Shown: in pieces, positions 56,218 to 64,000 of the stretch
Numbering within the stretch: position 1 is the first letter of the stretch
Layout of the letters: the number at the start of each line of letters is the position of its first letter
Source of the DNA: Leptospira harrisiae
GTDB lineage: Bacteria; Spirochaetota; Leptospiria; Leptospirales; Leptospiraceae
NCBI RefSeq assembly: GCF_002811945.1
Contig: NZ_NPDX01000004.1
Coordinates: forward strand, 1-64,000
Reading direction: 5' to 3'
DNA: 64,000 bases
The notes under the pieces: model-generated
What the model saw: only the letters and a program-made list of their open reading frames with translations
Told to the model about the DNA's origin: nothing
The model's database searches: none
Translations under genes and position numbers: made by a program

Positions 56218-56509
56218 AAAATGAAATTGTCGGAATTTTTGGCAAGTCTAAATAGATTATTTTCCTCTTGAAACCTTTGACATGATTCTAACATCACCTA
56301 ACCAAAATTAATCTAAACTAAATTCCTGCGATTCCCCTAGAAAACCGGGTCCATATCCAAAGAACCTAAGCGATTTCCAAAATCCTGACTTGTTTTCCAA
56401 TGGTTTACTCCATTTTAGCGGATTTATGTTCTGCTATAGCAGAAACAACTTCCCCTTTCCGTTCGTGATTACGAAATCATCCCTAAGAATCAAAAATAAG
56501 GAGAACTCC

Positions 56510-58003
56510 ATGATTCAAAAATGGATCCGTTCCATCACAACATTCCTCCTACTTTCCTTCTCCATAGCTTGTGCAGAAAAGAAAGAAGACAATAATACAT
56601 TACTGGCAGGTTTACTGCTATTTGCGGCCAACCAAATTAAAGTTAGTACAGCAAGCGATTTGGTAAACGAATCGGCAGCAGACTACAATCAAAACAATTG
56701 GGGGCTCATCACTCCTCAAACTTTAGCACGATTTGTGAATAACTGGCCGGCAAACAGACCGAGCCATATCACAGGAAACCTCATCATCTTACAAACCGAT
56801 GCAGCTGATCGTGTTGCTGGAGGTGCAACCTCTCCCTATATCGCAGAAAATCCAAACCAAGGTGTCTATGTATACCTATTAGATGATTATAAAACTACTG
56901 ATTTGCCAAATGGAGGATTTCGATTCAACCAAACAAGGGATACTGGACTCTTTTCTAATTCAGTTCGTTACCAAGCCAATGGACAGTTTGTGGATGATTG
57001 GTTAAAATCATTTGGAATCAATCTATCGAAAGACTTAGTTGTTTTTACTGTCGGAACAGGGAATGGAATTTCCGGTGGCGCTTATCCAGCGAAAGCAGTG
57101 GGAGCAGGTGCTGTACAAGATGTAACACGAGCAATATATTGGTTACGATATTGGGGAGCCGATATCAAAAATCTTGCCATCCTCAATGGGAACCTGAACA
57201 AAAAGGCAACTGGTGCGGGGATTCCGCTTTCTACATCTCGATCTGGTATCAACCTAGAACGGAATGCTGGATTTTCAGTGAAACAACTGCGAGTCGATAA
57301 CACGGTCCTTACGCTTGGATTAGAAGATATTTACGAGATAGCTAAAACGAATGGGAATGCAAATCTTTCAGGATTAACCGCCAAACAACAGATTATCGAT
57401 GCAAGGCCAGCCACACAATACAATGGGACGGCAGATGGATTGAATGTAGCAAGAAATGCCCTTGTTGCGAATCCAACAAATGAAGCCTATATCACAACTT
57501 CTTATCAATCTTCTGGTGCTCCTTCTGCATCTGCTGGAAACCAAACATTTGTCCCATTCGAAGGAAATATCAAATCTTCAAAAACATTTCCTTGGTCTGA
57601 CCTTCTCAAAGACAATGCAGATGGATATGAATTCTTAGACAAAGCTGCTATCAAAACACTTTTTGATACAACTAGAGCCGTTTATTCACCAGGAACCACT
57701 ATTGTAAGCCAATGCCGCACAAACTTTGAGGCTCAGGTGAATGGGTTTGCTTCTTTGAACATTCTCGGATACCCAACAGTGTTTTACGATGGATCTCTAG
57801 TGGAATGGACTGCTCTTGTTGCTGCACATGGAACCAATGCCATCAACCAAGTGCCTGCCGACTTCAAATGGAGAACCGATACTACTAACGTATCCACCTT
57901 CCTTTGGTACAATAATGCTACCCATGTGGTTCGTCCGAATATCAATCTCACAGCAACTACCACAAAAAAATTCATCCAAGAAGATAAGGCTTATAAGTTC
58001 TAA
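56510..58003 (+). CDS. Rhodanese-fold lipoprotein (copy C)
   Basis: A 497-residue lipoprotein with lipobox FSIAC (Cys21), a paralogue of the genes at 32482 and 35251. Domain 1 has DLVVFTVGTGN where the catalytic loop would be, then LRYWGADIKNLAILNG. Domain 2 has QIIDARPATQYNG, a candidate catalytic Cys402 in QCRTNFEAQ, and FYDGSLVEW. The shared order DYN-x-NxxGLITPxTL after the lipid anchor is found in all three copies. The start is supported by AAGGAGA; a 40-codon upstream extension is rejected because the signal peptide begins here. Confidence 0.82.
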   Translation: MIQKWIRSITTFLLLSFSIACAEKKEDNNTLLAGLLLFAANQIKVSTASDLVNESAADYNQNNWGLITPQTLARFVNNWPANRPSHITGNLIILQTDAADRVAGGATSPYIAENPNQGVYVYLLDDYKTTDLPNGGFRFNQTRDTGLFSNSVRYQANGQFVDDWLKSFGINLSKDLVVFTVGTGNGISGGAYPAKAVGAGAVQDVTRAIYWLRYWGADIKNLAILNGNLNKKATGAGIPLSTSRSGINLERNAGFSVKQLRVDNTVLTLGLEDIYEIAKTNGNANLSGLTAKQQIIDARPATQYNGTADGLNVARNALVANPTNEAYITTSYQSSGAPSASAGNQTFVPFEGNIKSSKTFPWSDLLKDNADGYEFLDKAAIKTLFDTTRAVYSPGTTIVSQCRTNFEAQVNGFASLNILGYPTVFYDGSLVEWTALVAAHGTNAINQVPADFKWRTDTTNVSTFLWYNNATHVVRPNINLTATTTKKFIQEDKAYKF

Positions 58004-58105
58004 ATTCTTTCCCAGTTTACACTTCGTCTCCTGGCATCATCTGCCGGGAGACATTCTTTTTGAAATTCCCTTTCCAAAAAAGTTTTTCCTGGTCAGTTTG
58101 TATTT

Positions 58106-60010
58106 ATGGCAAGGAACGAAAAAGAGGAATCCATTCATATTGGCTTCCGAGAAACCATTACCTTAATCCTACCCTACTTTCAGAAAAAAATTTGGGATCA
58201 ATTCAAAGCCGTCATCTGGATTGTTTTATACCTTGCTCTCTTTCAATTGTTTATTTTACGGATCCCCATCAAAGAAGCAGGCCTTATTTCTTTAGGAATT
58301 GTTGCTGTTGTCCTTGGATTGGCATTTTTTCTAGAAGGATTATTTTTGGGTCTAATGCCCTTAGGAGAAGCTTTGGGACTTCGCCTCCCTCAAAAACTGG
58401 GGATCATTAGTATCATTCTTTTTTCTATATTGATGGGAGTTGGTGCCACACTCGCAGAACCCGCCATCTCTATCCTTCGTGCTTGCGGTACGAAGGTTTC
58501 TCCTTGGGATGCACCATTACTATATTTTTTATTAAATGAAGGATCCCACTATCTCTACTTATCGATTGCAATTGGAGTTGGAGTATCCGTAGTTTTTGGG
58601 ATGTTACGGTTTTTATTCGGATTTTCTTTAATGCGAATCCTTGTCCCAACCATAGTGATACTGTTAGGTGTTAGCATTTATGCTTATTTCGACGAGAACT
58701 TAAAGTTTATTTCGGGGCTTGCTTGGGACTCTGGAGCAGTGACAACAGGACCAGTCACAGTCCCTCTCGTTGTTGCATTGGGAATAGGGATTTCCAAGGT
58801 AGCAGAAAAAAATGACCAAAGCAGTGCCTATGGAGTAGTAACTCTGGCTTCCCTATTTCCTGTACTATCTGTCTTTTTAGTGGGGATGTATTTTTCTGCA
58901 AAATTACCCAAACCAATGCCAGAAGAAGTATTCTTCAAACAAGGAATCAAATTAGAAGAAGCAAAACTTCTACTAGGTGATTCATATAAAATTCCACCTA
59001 CAAAAGAAGTAACTTCTTTAAAAAAAATCACTCCGCCAGAATTTTTTAAAAAGGCAAAAGAAAACGTTTATGGTGCTTTCGAATTAGCTATTCGAGCAAT
59101 TTTACCCTTATCTATTTTTTTACTTTTGTTTTTAGGATTAATTTTAAAAGAAAAGATATCCTATCCTGAAGAAGTTTTTTTAGGGATTGGATTTTCGATT
59201 ATTGGTCTTAGTATTTTTAATATTGGTATCATATTTGGGCTCAACAAACTTGGGGACCAAGTTGGGGGAAAACTTCCTTCGACATTTCGTTCCATAGAAC
59301 TGATAGATTCTACGAAATTCATTCCAAACTTTAATCCCAAATCGGTGTTAAAAGCAGTCAATGAAGATGGAAAAGAAGAAAAATTCTTTTATCTTAAAGA
59401 AAGGAAGTCCTATACGGGAATTCCTTATCATGAGGAAAATTGGAATCAAAAAAACAAAATTTATGAATATGTTCCGATCCATGGGCCCATCTTTGGGAAA
59501 GAAGACAATTTATTAGGTTACTTAGTGGTCCTTGTATTTGCCTTTTTTTTAGGATACAGTGCAACTCTCGCAGAACCAGCATTATCTGCATTAGGAAATA
59601 CGGTAGAAGAGACAACGGTTGGAACCTTTCGGAAATCATTATTGATCCAATCGGTGGCGGTTGGTGTAGGTTTGGGAACACTTCTTGGTATGTTAAAAAT
59701 TTTATTAGAAATTCCCTTGGTTTGGATTGTTGTTCCAATTTATCTTTTACTTCTTTTTTTGAATACATTCAGCAAACCAGAGTTCATTGATATAGCTTGG
59801 GATAGCGCAGGAGTGACCACGGGTCCCATCACCGTCCCTCTCATTATCGCCATGGGGCTTGGAATTGGTAATCAAATTGGAACTGTTGATGGATTTGGAA
59901 TTTTGGCAGCGGCATCCGCATTTCCCATTTTATCCGTTTTGATCATGGGTATGATTGTTGAAAATTCTCGCAAACTTTCGTTACGTGACTCCACATTAAA
60001 AGAGAAATAA
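58106..60010 (+). CDS. DUF1538 membrane transporter (two repeats)
   Basis: A 634-residue protein with two homologous halves of about six helices each. Landmarks repeat: GATLAEPAISIL (about 112-123) with SATLAEPALSAL (about 484-495), and WDSGAVTTGPVTVPLVVALG (about 208-227) with WDSAGVTTGPITVPLIIAMG (about 567-586). A soluble linker (about 265-320) separates them. This is DUF1538, the family of UmpA/UmpB proteins, reported as a cation/proton antiporter in a halophile. Here both units are fused in one chain. The PII-like gene starts one base after the stop codon. Confidence 0.85.
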   Translation: MARNEKEESIHIGFRETITLILPYFQKKIWDQFKAVIWIVLYLALFQLFILRIPIKEAGLISLGIVAVVLGLAFFLEGLFLGLMPLGEALGLRLPQKLGIISIILFSILMGVGATLAEPAISILRACGTKVSPWDAPLLYFLLNEGSHYLYLSIAIGVGVSVVFGMLRFLFGFSLMRILVPTIVILLGVSIYAYFDENLKFISGLAWDSGAVTTGPVTVPLVVALGIGISKVAEKNDQSSAYGVVTLASLFPVLSVFLVGMYFSAKLPKPMPEEVFFKQGIKLEEAKLLLGDSYKIPPTKEVTSLKKITPPEFFKKAKENVYGAFELAIRAILPLSIFLLLFLGLILKEKISYPEEVFLGIGFSIIGLSIFNIGIIFGLNKLGDQVGGKLPSTFRSIELIDSTKFIPNFNPKSVLKAVNEDGKEEKFFYLKERKSYTGIPYHEENWNQKNKIYEYVPIHGPIFGKEDNLLGYLVVLVFAFFLGYSATLAEPALSALGNTVEETTVGTFRKSLLIQSVAVGVGLGTLLGMLKILLEIPLVWIVVPIYLLLLFLNTFSKPEFIDIAWDSAGVTTGPITVPLIIAMGLGIGNQIGTVDGFGILAAASAFPILSVLIMGMIVENSRKLSLRDSTLKEK

Positions 60011-60011
60011 A

Positions 60012-61136
60012 ATGTTTTCTAAACAAAAAGCCATTAGAATTACTGCAATTGTACATAGAGACTTAACAGACATTGTTGTAGCTGCTTTAAAACTGAATCA
60101 AATTCACTATTTCCATATGGAACCAGGTAGGTATCCTGTCCTTGCCAAACGTGGATGGTTATTTTTCGACTTTTATCAAAATCAATCCATCATCGATACT
60201 CCTGTGACTATCTTTGAAGTTTCCTCTGAACCTTCAGCAGAGAACTTTTTACTTTCTCTTTTCAGGGATTCTGCAGAACTAAATGTTCCAGGTCATGGTA
60301 GTGTTTATTCACAAACCATTGAATTTTACGGTCCTGTTCCCACTGACTACATTCTGATTTCAGAAGAAAAAACAAAAACTATAGGATTTTCAGGACTCAC
60401 TGGTATATTTTGTATTTTACCACGCGGATCTGCAGAACCAATTTCTCGTTTAATTTTACAAAACGGAGTCGCAGTTCCAACAATTAGTTATGGGACTGGC
60501 ACTGGTTTGCGTGATAAATTAGGTCTTTTAAGAATCACTATCCCCAAAGAAAAAGAAATTTTAAAAATAGTCGTCCATTCGTCTGACGCCGAACATGCGA
60601 TGGATTTTATCATTGAGGTTGGTAGGTTAGATTTGCCAGGAAGGGGTTTCATATTTGAATTCCCGATTGGGAGAGGTTTACTCAACACCAAAGTAAGTTT
60701 AGAAGGGCCAAAACAAGCTGCGAGTATGGATCAAATCATATCCGCATTAGATCAGTTATATGGTAACATGGAATGGAGAAAAAAATCCAATCAATTTAGG
60801 CAATCGGCTCGTCATAGAAATTATTTCGAAGGAGTGAATGTTGTCATCAATTGTAAGGAAGAATCCATCGAATTGGCTCTCGCCAATCTTAGAAAAGTTG
60901 GGGTTTCAAGTTCTACAATCTCTCTAAATAAATTAGTTCATTCTAAAAATGAAAAAAACGCATTCACACCGGCAAGAGAAGCGGCAAACATATTGATTCC
61001 CAAAAAAAATCTTTCTGAAGTTCTCAGTGTATTAGAAGAAACAGGTTTTTTTGAAGATGAAATGGAAGGAATTGTTTACACAGTAGAAATTCCAAGAGCC
61101 TTCTCTTACCAATCGAAACTCAGTAAAAGAAAATAA
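60012..61136 (+). CDS. PII-like regulatory protein, partner of DUF1538
   Basis: The 374-residue cytosolic protein has no signal or membrane helix. It appears to be built from three ferredoxin-like modules of roughly 110 residues. The middle one shows the PII-like GVAVPTISYGTGTGLRDKLG, then RITIPKEKEILKIVVHSSDAEHAMDFIIEVGRLDLPGRGFIF, as in PII/carboxysome-type regulators that gate transporters (positions about 154-220). The gene starts one base after the DUF1538 gene, so it is probably a nucleotide-sensing regulator of that transporter. The ligand is unknown. Confidence 0.75.
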   Translation: MFSKQKAIRITAIVHRDLTDIVVAALKLNQIHYFHMEPGRYPVLAKRGWLFFDFYQNQSIIDTPVTIFEVSSEPSAENFLLSLFRDSAELNVPGHGSVYSQTIEFYGPVPTDYILISEEKTKTIGFSGLTGIFCILPRGSAEPISRLILQNGVAVPTISYGTGTGLRDKLGLLRITIPKEKEILKIVVHSSDAEHAMDFIIEVGRLDLPGRGFIFEFPIGRGLLNTKVSLEGPKQAASMDQIISALDQLYGNMEWRKKSNQFRQSARHRNYFEGVNVVINCKEESIELALANLRKVGVSSSTISLNKLVHSKNEKNAFTPAREAANILIPKKNLSEVLSVLEETGFFEDEMEGIVYTVEIPRAFSYQSKLSKRK

Positions 61137-61140
61137 AAAT

Positions 61141-61176
61141 CCCCTCATTTTCAAAATTCGAAATCAGGGGATCCGC
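61141..61176. terminator. Hairpin after the PII-like gene / fabG
   Basis: ATCCCCT-C-ATTT pairs with AAAT-C-AGGGGAT (11 pairs with one internal mismatch) around a 10-base loop. Read on the minus strand it is followed by a T-rich run (TTTTTATTTT), so it can terminate fabG transcription; on the plus strand the T run is missing. Confidence 0.55.
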
Positions 61177-61214
61177 TTTCACCATTAAATTGTGAGATGG
61201 AAATTGTAAGTTTT

Positions 61215-61241
61215 GCCATCACTAATAATTTAAGTGATGGC
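61215..61241. terminator. Second hairpin in the convergent gap
   Basis: GCCATCACT (61215-61223) and AGTGATGGC (61233-61241) form a perfect nine-pair stem with a nine-base AT-rich loop, 18 bases past the fabG stop. It lacks a T run but probably acts with the neighbouring hairpin as a bidirectional barrier. Confidence 0.5.
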
Positions 61242-61258
61242 AACGCAGTTCCTAAATT

Positions 61259-62020
61259 TTAGTGACCGCCACCTGGTAAAAACCCACCACCATTGATATC
61301 AAGGATATGTCCTGTGATAAAAGAAGATGCATCGGATGCAAGGAAAGCGATTCCGTTTGCGATATCTTCAGGCAGACCAGCACGTTTGAGTGGAATAGCT
61401 TGCACCATTCCATGTCTGATGTTTTCAGGGATTGCTTCTGTCATTTCTGTTGCGATAAAACCAGGAGCGATTGCGTTACAACGAACCTTTCTAGAAGCCA
61501 TCTCAAGAGCTACAGCCTTAGTAAAACCAATCACACCAGCTTTGGATGCAGAGTAGTTTGTTTGTCCTATATTTCCATTCTCACCAGAGATAGAAGAAAG
61601 GTTGATGATAGATCCACCATTTTCTTGTTTCATCATGACTTTGATGGCTGCTTGTGTACAAAGATAAGTTCCAGTAAGGTTTACTGCGATGACAGCATCC
61701 CACTGCTCTTTTTTCATTCTCATAAGAAGAGTGTCACGAGTGATCCCTGCGTTGTTCACGAGGATGTCCACCGTTCCAAATTCTTTTTTTGCTGAATCAA
61801 TTAGTTTTTGAGCGTCTTCTTCTACAGATACGTTTGCTACAACAGCAATTGCTTTGTAACCTTTAGATTTTAATTCTTCTGCAGTTGCATTGGTTGCTTC
61901 TGGATTCATATCCGCTACAACGATATTGGCTCCAAGAGAAGCAAGTTTCAAACAAGTTGCTTTTCCAATTCCTCTTGCTCCACCTGTTACGATGGCTGTT
62001 TTTCCTGATAAACTAATCAT
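61259..62020 (-). CDS. fabG: 3-oxoacyl-ACP reductase
   Basis: A 253-residue short-chain dehydrogenase that reduces beta-ketoacyl-ACP with NADPH in fatty acid elongation. NADPH-binding TGGARGIGKA (12-21), NNAG (about 89-92) and the catalytic Ser-Tyr-Lys in SSISGENG and YSASK are intact, and the C-terminal ITGHILDINGGGFLPG is typical. Located 76 bases after plsX. Confidence 0.94.
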   Translation of the reverse strand: MISLSGKTAIVTGGARGIGKATCLKLASLGANIVVADMNPEATNATAEELKSKGYKAIAVVANVSVEEDAQKLIDSAKKEFGTVDILVNNAGITRDTLLMRMKKEQWDAVIAVNLTGTYLCTQAAIKVMMKQENGGSIINLSSISGENGNIGQTNYSASKAGVIGFTKAVALEMASRKVRCNAIAPGFIATEMTEAIPENIRHGMVQAIPLKRAGLPEDIANGIAFLASDASSFITGHILDINGGGFLPGGGH

Positions 62021-62096
62021 TTGGTTTTTCCTCTTCTTTTCTAATTCCTAAAAACATTTTTATTCTAAATTGATTCAAATAAATCCAAGGTTGTGA

Positions 62097-63119
62097 TCAA
62101 ACTGAATCACTAAGTATAGTTTTGTATTCACCGAGTCTGGTTCGGATTCTATCGTTAATTCCGTGTTTGGCGCACTCTGCGATGACTCGAACTGCATTTT
62201 TGACTGCAAGAGCATTGGAAGAACCATGACCAATCATACAAATCCCTTCCACACCAAGTAGAAGTGCTCCGCCGTATTCCGCATAGTCTAAACGTTTTTT
62301 CACAGCGTTAAAAGTTGATTTTAAAAGTAAGGCACCCGTCTTTGCAAGGCTTGACTGTCTGATGGAATTTTTTAATACATTAAAAATAGATTTCGCAAGT
62401 CCTTCAGTTGCCTTAAGAACAATGTTCCCAATAAAGCCATCACAAACCACAACATCCACTTCACGGCCACCACCATAAAGGTCACGACCTTCCACGTTTC
62501 CTACAAAGTTAAATGGTATTTTTTTTAAAAGATCGAAGGTTTTGACAGAAACCGTATTTCCTTTTTTGTCTTCTTCCCCATTGGAAAGAATACCAACCTT
62601 AGGATTTTGGATTCCAAAAAGTTCACGGGAATAAATCTCTCCCATCACTGCAAACTGAGCTAAGTATTCAGGTTTACAGTCAACATTGGCGCCAGCATCT
62701 AACAGAAGTACGGGTGGTCCTTCCTCTCTGGGAATATGCGCAGCGATAGGTGGCCGCAGAACGCCTGGTAGGCGACCAAGATGTAATAAGGCGGCAGCCA
62801 TAGTTGCACCAGTGTTTCCCGGAGAAAACACACCGACACATTCTTTGTCTGCCACTAAACGAACTGCTTTGACTACGGAAGAATCCTCCATAGCGCGGAC
62901 TGCTATCGAAGGAGAATCATTCATACCGATGATCTCGGTAGAATGAATGACACGGACTTTCTCAGTGTCATAATCAAATTTTAACAGGATATCAAGTAAC
63001 TCTTGTTCGTCGCCAACGAGATAAACAGACAGCCCGAATTCTCGAACTGCCATTACCGCGCCCTCGACGATACCTTCGGGGCCGTAATCTCCGCTCATCG
63101 CGTCCACGGCGACCCACAT
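62097..63119 (-). CDS. plsX: Phosphate acyltransferase PlsX
   Basis: A 340-residue enzyme that makes acyl-phosphate from acyl-ACP for phospholipid synthesis. The opening [51 protein letters not shown] and GNVEGRDL blocks are those of PlsX. It is located five bases downstream of rpmF, the usual order. Confidence 0.95.
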   Translation of the reverse strand: MWVAVDAMSGDYGPEGIVEGAVMAVREFGLSVYLVGDEQELLDILLKFDYDTEKVRVIHSTEIIGMNDSPSIAVRAMEDSSVVKAVRLVADKECVGVFSPGNTGATMAAALLHLGRLPGVLRPPIAAHIPREEGPPVLLLDAGANVDCKPEYLAQFAVMGEIYSRELFGIQNPKVGILSNGEEDKKGNTVSVKTFDLLKKIPFNFVGNVEGRDLYGGGREVDVVVCDGFIGNIVLKATEGLAKSIFNVLKNSIRQSSLAKTGALLLKSTFNAVKKRLDYAEYGGALLLGVEGICMIGHGSSNALAVKNAVRVIAECAKHGINDRIRTRLGEYKTILSDSV

Positions 63120-63124
63120 AATGG

Positions 63125-63325
63125 TTAGTTATCTTCGGTCGTTTTTTTAACTTTTTGAGCGACTACGAGTTTTCCCTTATAAAAACCGCAATAAGGGCAA
63201 ACACGGTGGGATAGAACAAATGATCCACAATTGGAACACGGGTTTAAGTTAGGTTTGCCAATCGCGTGATGGGCTCTTTTCGTTCTAACTTTCGATTTTG
63301 ATTTACGTCTCTTTGGGACTGCCAT
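63125..63325 (-). CDS. rpmF: Ribosomal protein L32 (zinc-binding type)
   Basis: A 66-residue basic protein. [11 protein letters not shown] at the N-terminus and a zinc ribbon of Cys30, Cys33, Cys43 and Cys46 identify L32 with four Cys (C+ form). It is a structural component of the 50S subunit. Gene order rpmF-plsX is widely conserved. Confidence 0.95.
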   Translation of the reverse strand: MAVPKRRKSKSKVRTKRAHHAIGKPNLNPCSNCGSFVLSHRVCPYCGFYKGKLVVAQKVKKTTEDN

Positions 63326-63392
63326 GGCTATCCTCTATGGAATTATAACTGGTTTTTACTATGTTTTGGAAAACGAATGTGAAAACAATATT

Positions 63393-64000
63393 TTAATTTT
63401 CTAGGCTCTCGATAAGAGACCGTAATTCGGTGTGTTTGTGATAAAAAGAGGAGCGATTGCATACCAAACGGGCCGTACTATACAAAATCGACTCAAATTC
63501 CTTCAGACCATTGGCTTTTAAGGTGCCACCAGTAGAAACTAGGTCCACGATGCAGTCAGAAAGGCCCACGATAGGAGCAAGTTCTATTGATCCATAGAGT
63601 TTGATGATTTCGCAGGAAATCCCTTTGGAGAAAAAATATTCACGTGTTAGGTTCGGGTATTTTGTGGCCACTCGCACTTTGGAACGTTTGGCAAAAAGAT
63701 CAAAGTCGGGAAAGGAGGCGAGAGAGAGCCTACAGGCTCCTAGTTTCAAATCCACAGGGGCAATGAGATCAAATCCCCCTTCCTTTAGAATGTCCCAACC
63801 CACAATGCCGGCATCAGCAGCGGCTTCTTCCACATAAGTGCAAACATCTTGGGATCTGACAAATAAAAGGCGGAGGCGTTTGTCTTCGGAGACGAAGGTG
63901 AGTTCTTTGGAACCCTCGGATGGTAATGTTTTTAACCACCCTTTGGATAACAAAAGGACCGCAGTTTCTTCGGCAAGCCTACCTTTCGGAAGAGCCAAAG
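63393..64000 (-). CDS. hisG: ATP phosphoribosyltransferase, short form (5' end missing)
   Basis: The first enzyme of histidine synthesis, condensing ATP with PRPP. About 201 residues are visible, beginning [16 protein letters not shown], the normal N-terminal strand, and including the PRPP-binding block [14 protein letters not shown]. The visible first codon is TTG, but the family usually has a few residues before LALPKGRL, so the true start lies just outside the window. The length fits the short HisG form, which lacks the C-terminal regulatory domain and needs HisZ. Confidence 0.9.
   Translation of the reverse strand, partial: LALPKGRLAEETAVLLLSKGWLKTLPSEGSKELTFVSEDKRLRLLFVRSQDVCTYVEEAAADAGIVGWDILKEGGFDLIAPVDLKLGACRLSLASFPDFDLFAKRSKVRVATKYPNLTREYFFSKGISCEIIKLYGSIELAPIVGLSDCIVDLVSTGGTLKANGLKEFESILYSTARLVCNRSSFYHKHTELRSLIESLEN

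Larger units (their letters stand above)
56133..56509. other. 377-base divergent intergenic region
   Basis: This gap separates acpP (minus) from the third rhodanese-fold lipoprotein gene (plus). It contains two hairpins close to acpP, listed separately, and AT-rich sequence in which promoters for both genes must lie. A TTGACA at 56277-56282 has no matching -10 box. I see no small gene that I can support. Confidence 0.5.

Noticed and set aside
1..64000. CRISPR arrays, insertion sequences, prophage or tRNA/rRNA genes
   Set aside because: I saw no regularly spaced repeats, transposase or integrase motifs, or tRNA-like cloverleaf sequences in the intergenic gaps.

Overview
The window reads as a stretch of chromosome from a spirochaete of the genus Leptospira, probably an environmental or saprophytic member. 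The clues are the low-GC coding style with many ATGA/GTGA/TTGA stop-start overlaps, the flagellar export order fliY-fliO-fliP-fliQ-fliR-flhB-flhA, loosely built lipoprotein lipoboxes, and many lineage-restricted lipoproteins and beta-barrels beside lpxD and ClpC genes. This assignment comes from gene content and style; no database search was possible. I see no tRNA, rRNA, insertion sequence, prophage or CRISPR array.

Layout. 0.2-9.1 kb: secreted or lipoprotein unknowns, an orphan HipA-like kinase, two alpha/beta hydrolases, a CsgG-like lipoprotein, Dps, an SH3-domain membrane protein and an aspartate aminotransferase. 9.1-12.1 kb: an XPB-type helicase, a GC-rich foldable intergenic element and DusA. 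12.1-19.2 kb: the flagellar export operon (minus strand). 19.3-24.9 kb: a DUF971 protein, a fusion of an amino-acid:sodium symporter with phosphatidylserine decarboxylase, a barrel protein, an ArsC/Spx-like protein, LpxD and an OmpA-domain protein. 24.9-37.9 kb: an accessory-looking redox/sulfur region. A minus-strand operon (double rhodanese, pentaheme cytochrome c, three glycosyltransferase-type genes) diverges across a perfect 14-bp palindrome from DUF4395, a second polytopic glycosyltransferase and an XRE regulator. These are followed by rhodanese-fold lipoproteins, a small secreted protein, a beta-barrel and a second pentaheme cytochrome lipoprotein. 37.9-49.9 kb: MetZ, a MacAB-like exporter, MtaB, TPR protein, ClpC, a compact protein joining a McsA-type zinc motif to a McsB-type arginine kinase, and LolCD-like genes. 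49.9-52.0 kb: a pair of membrane proteins of unknown function. 52.0-56.1 kb: acpP-rnc-nudix-aroB-mscS-MORN operon. 56.5-61.1 kb: a third rhodanese-fold lipoprotein and a DUF1538 transporter with a PII-like partner. 61.3-64 kb: rpmF-plsX-fabG and a hisG cut by the window edge.

How the parts work together. The flagellar block encodes the rotor protein FliY and the membrane export gate. rpmF, plsX, fabG, acpP and rnc are the familiar fatty-acid cluster, here split by three opposite-strand genes. LpxD, LolCD and the PSD fusion serve envelope lipid and lipoprotein assembly. ClpC next to an arginine-kinase-like protein suggests a protein-arginine-phosphate quality-control pathway outside the Firmicutes. 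The most system-like unexplained region is 24.9-37.9 kb: two pentaheme cytochromes of the same type, a true double rhodanese, two rhodanese-fold surface lipoproteins (one without its cysteine), a four-cysteine DUF4395 membrane protein and a barrel. I infer a cell-envelope sulfur-transfer or electron-transfer system; its substrate cannot be read from the sequence.
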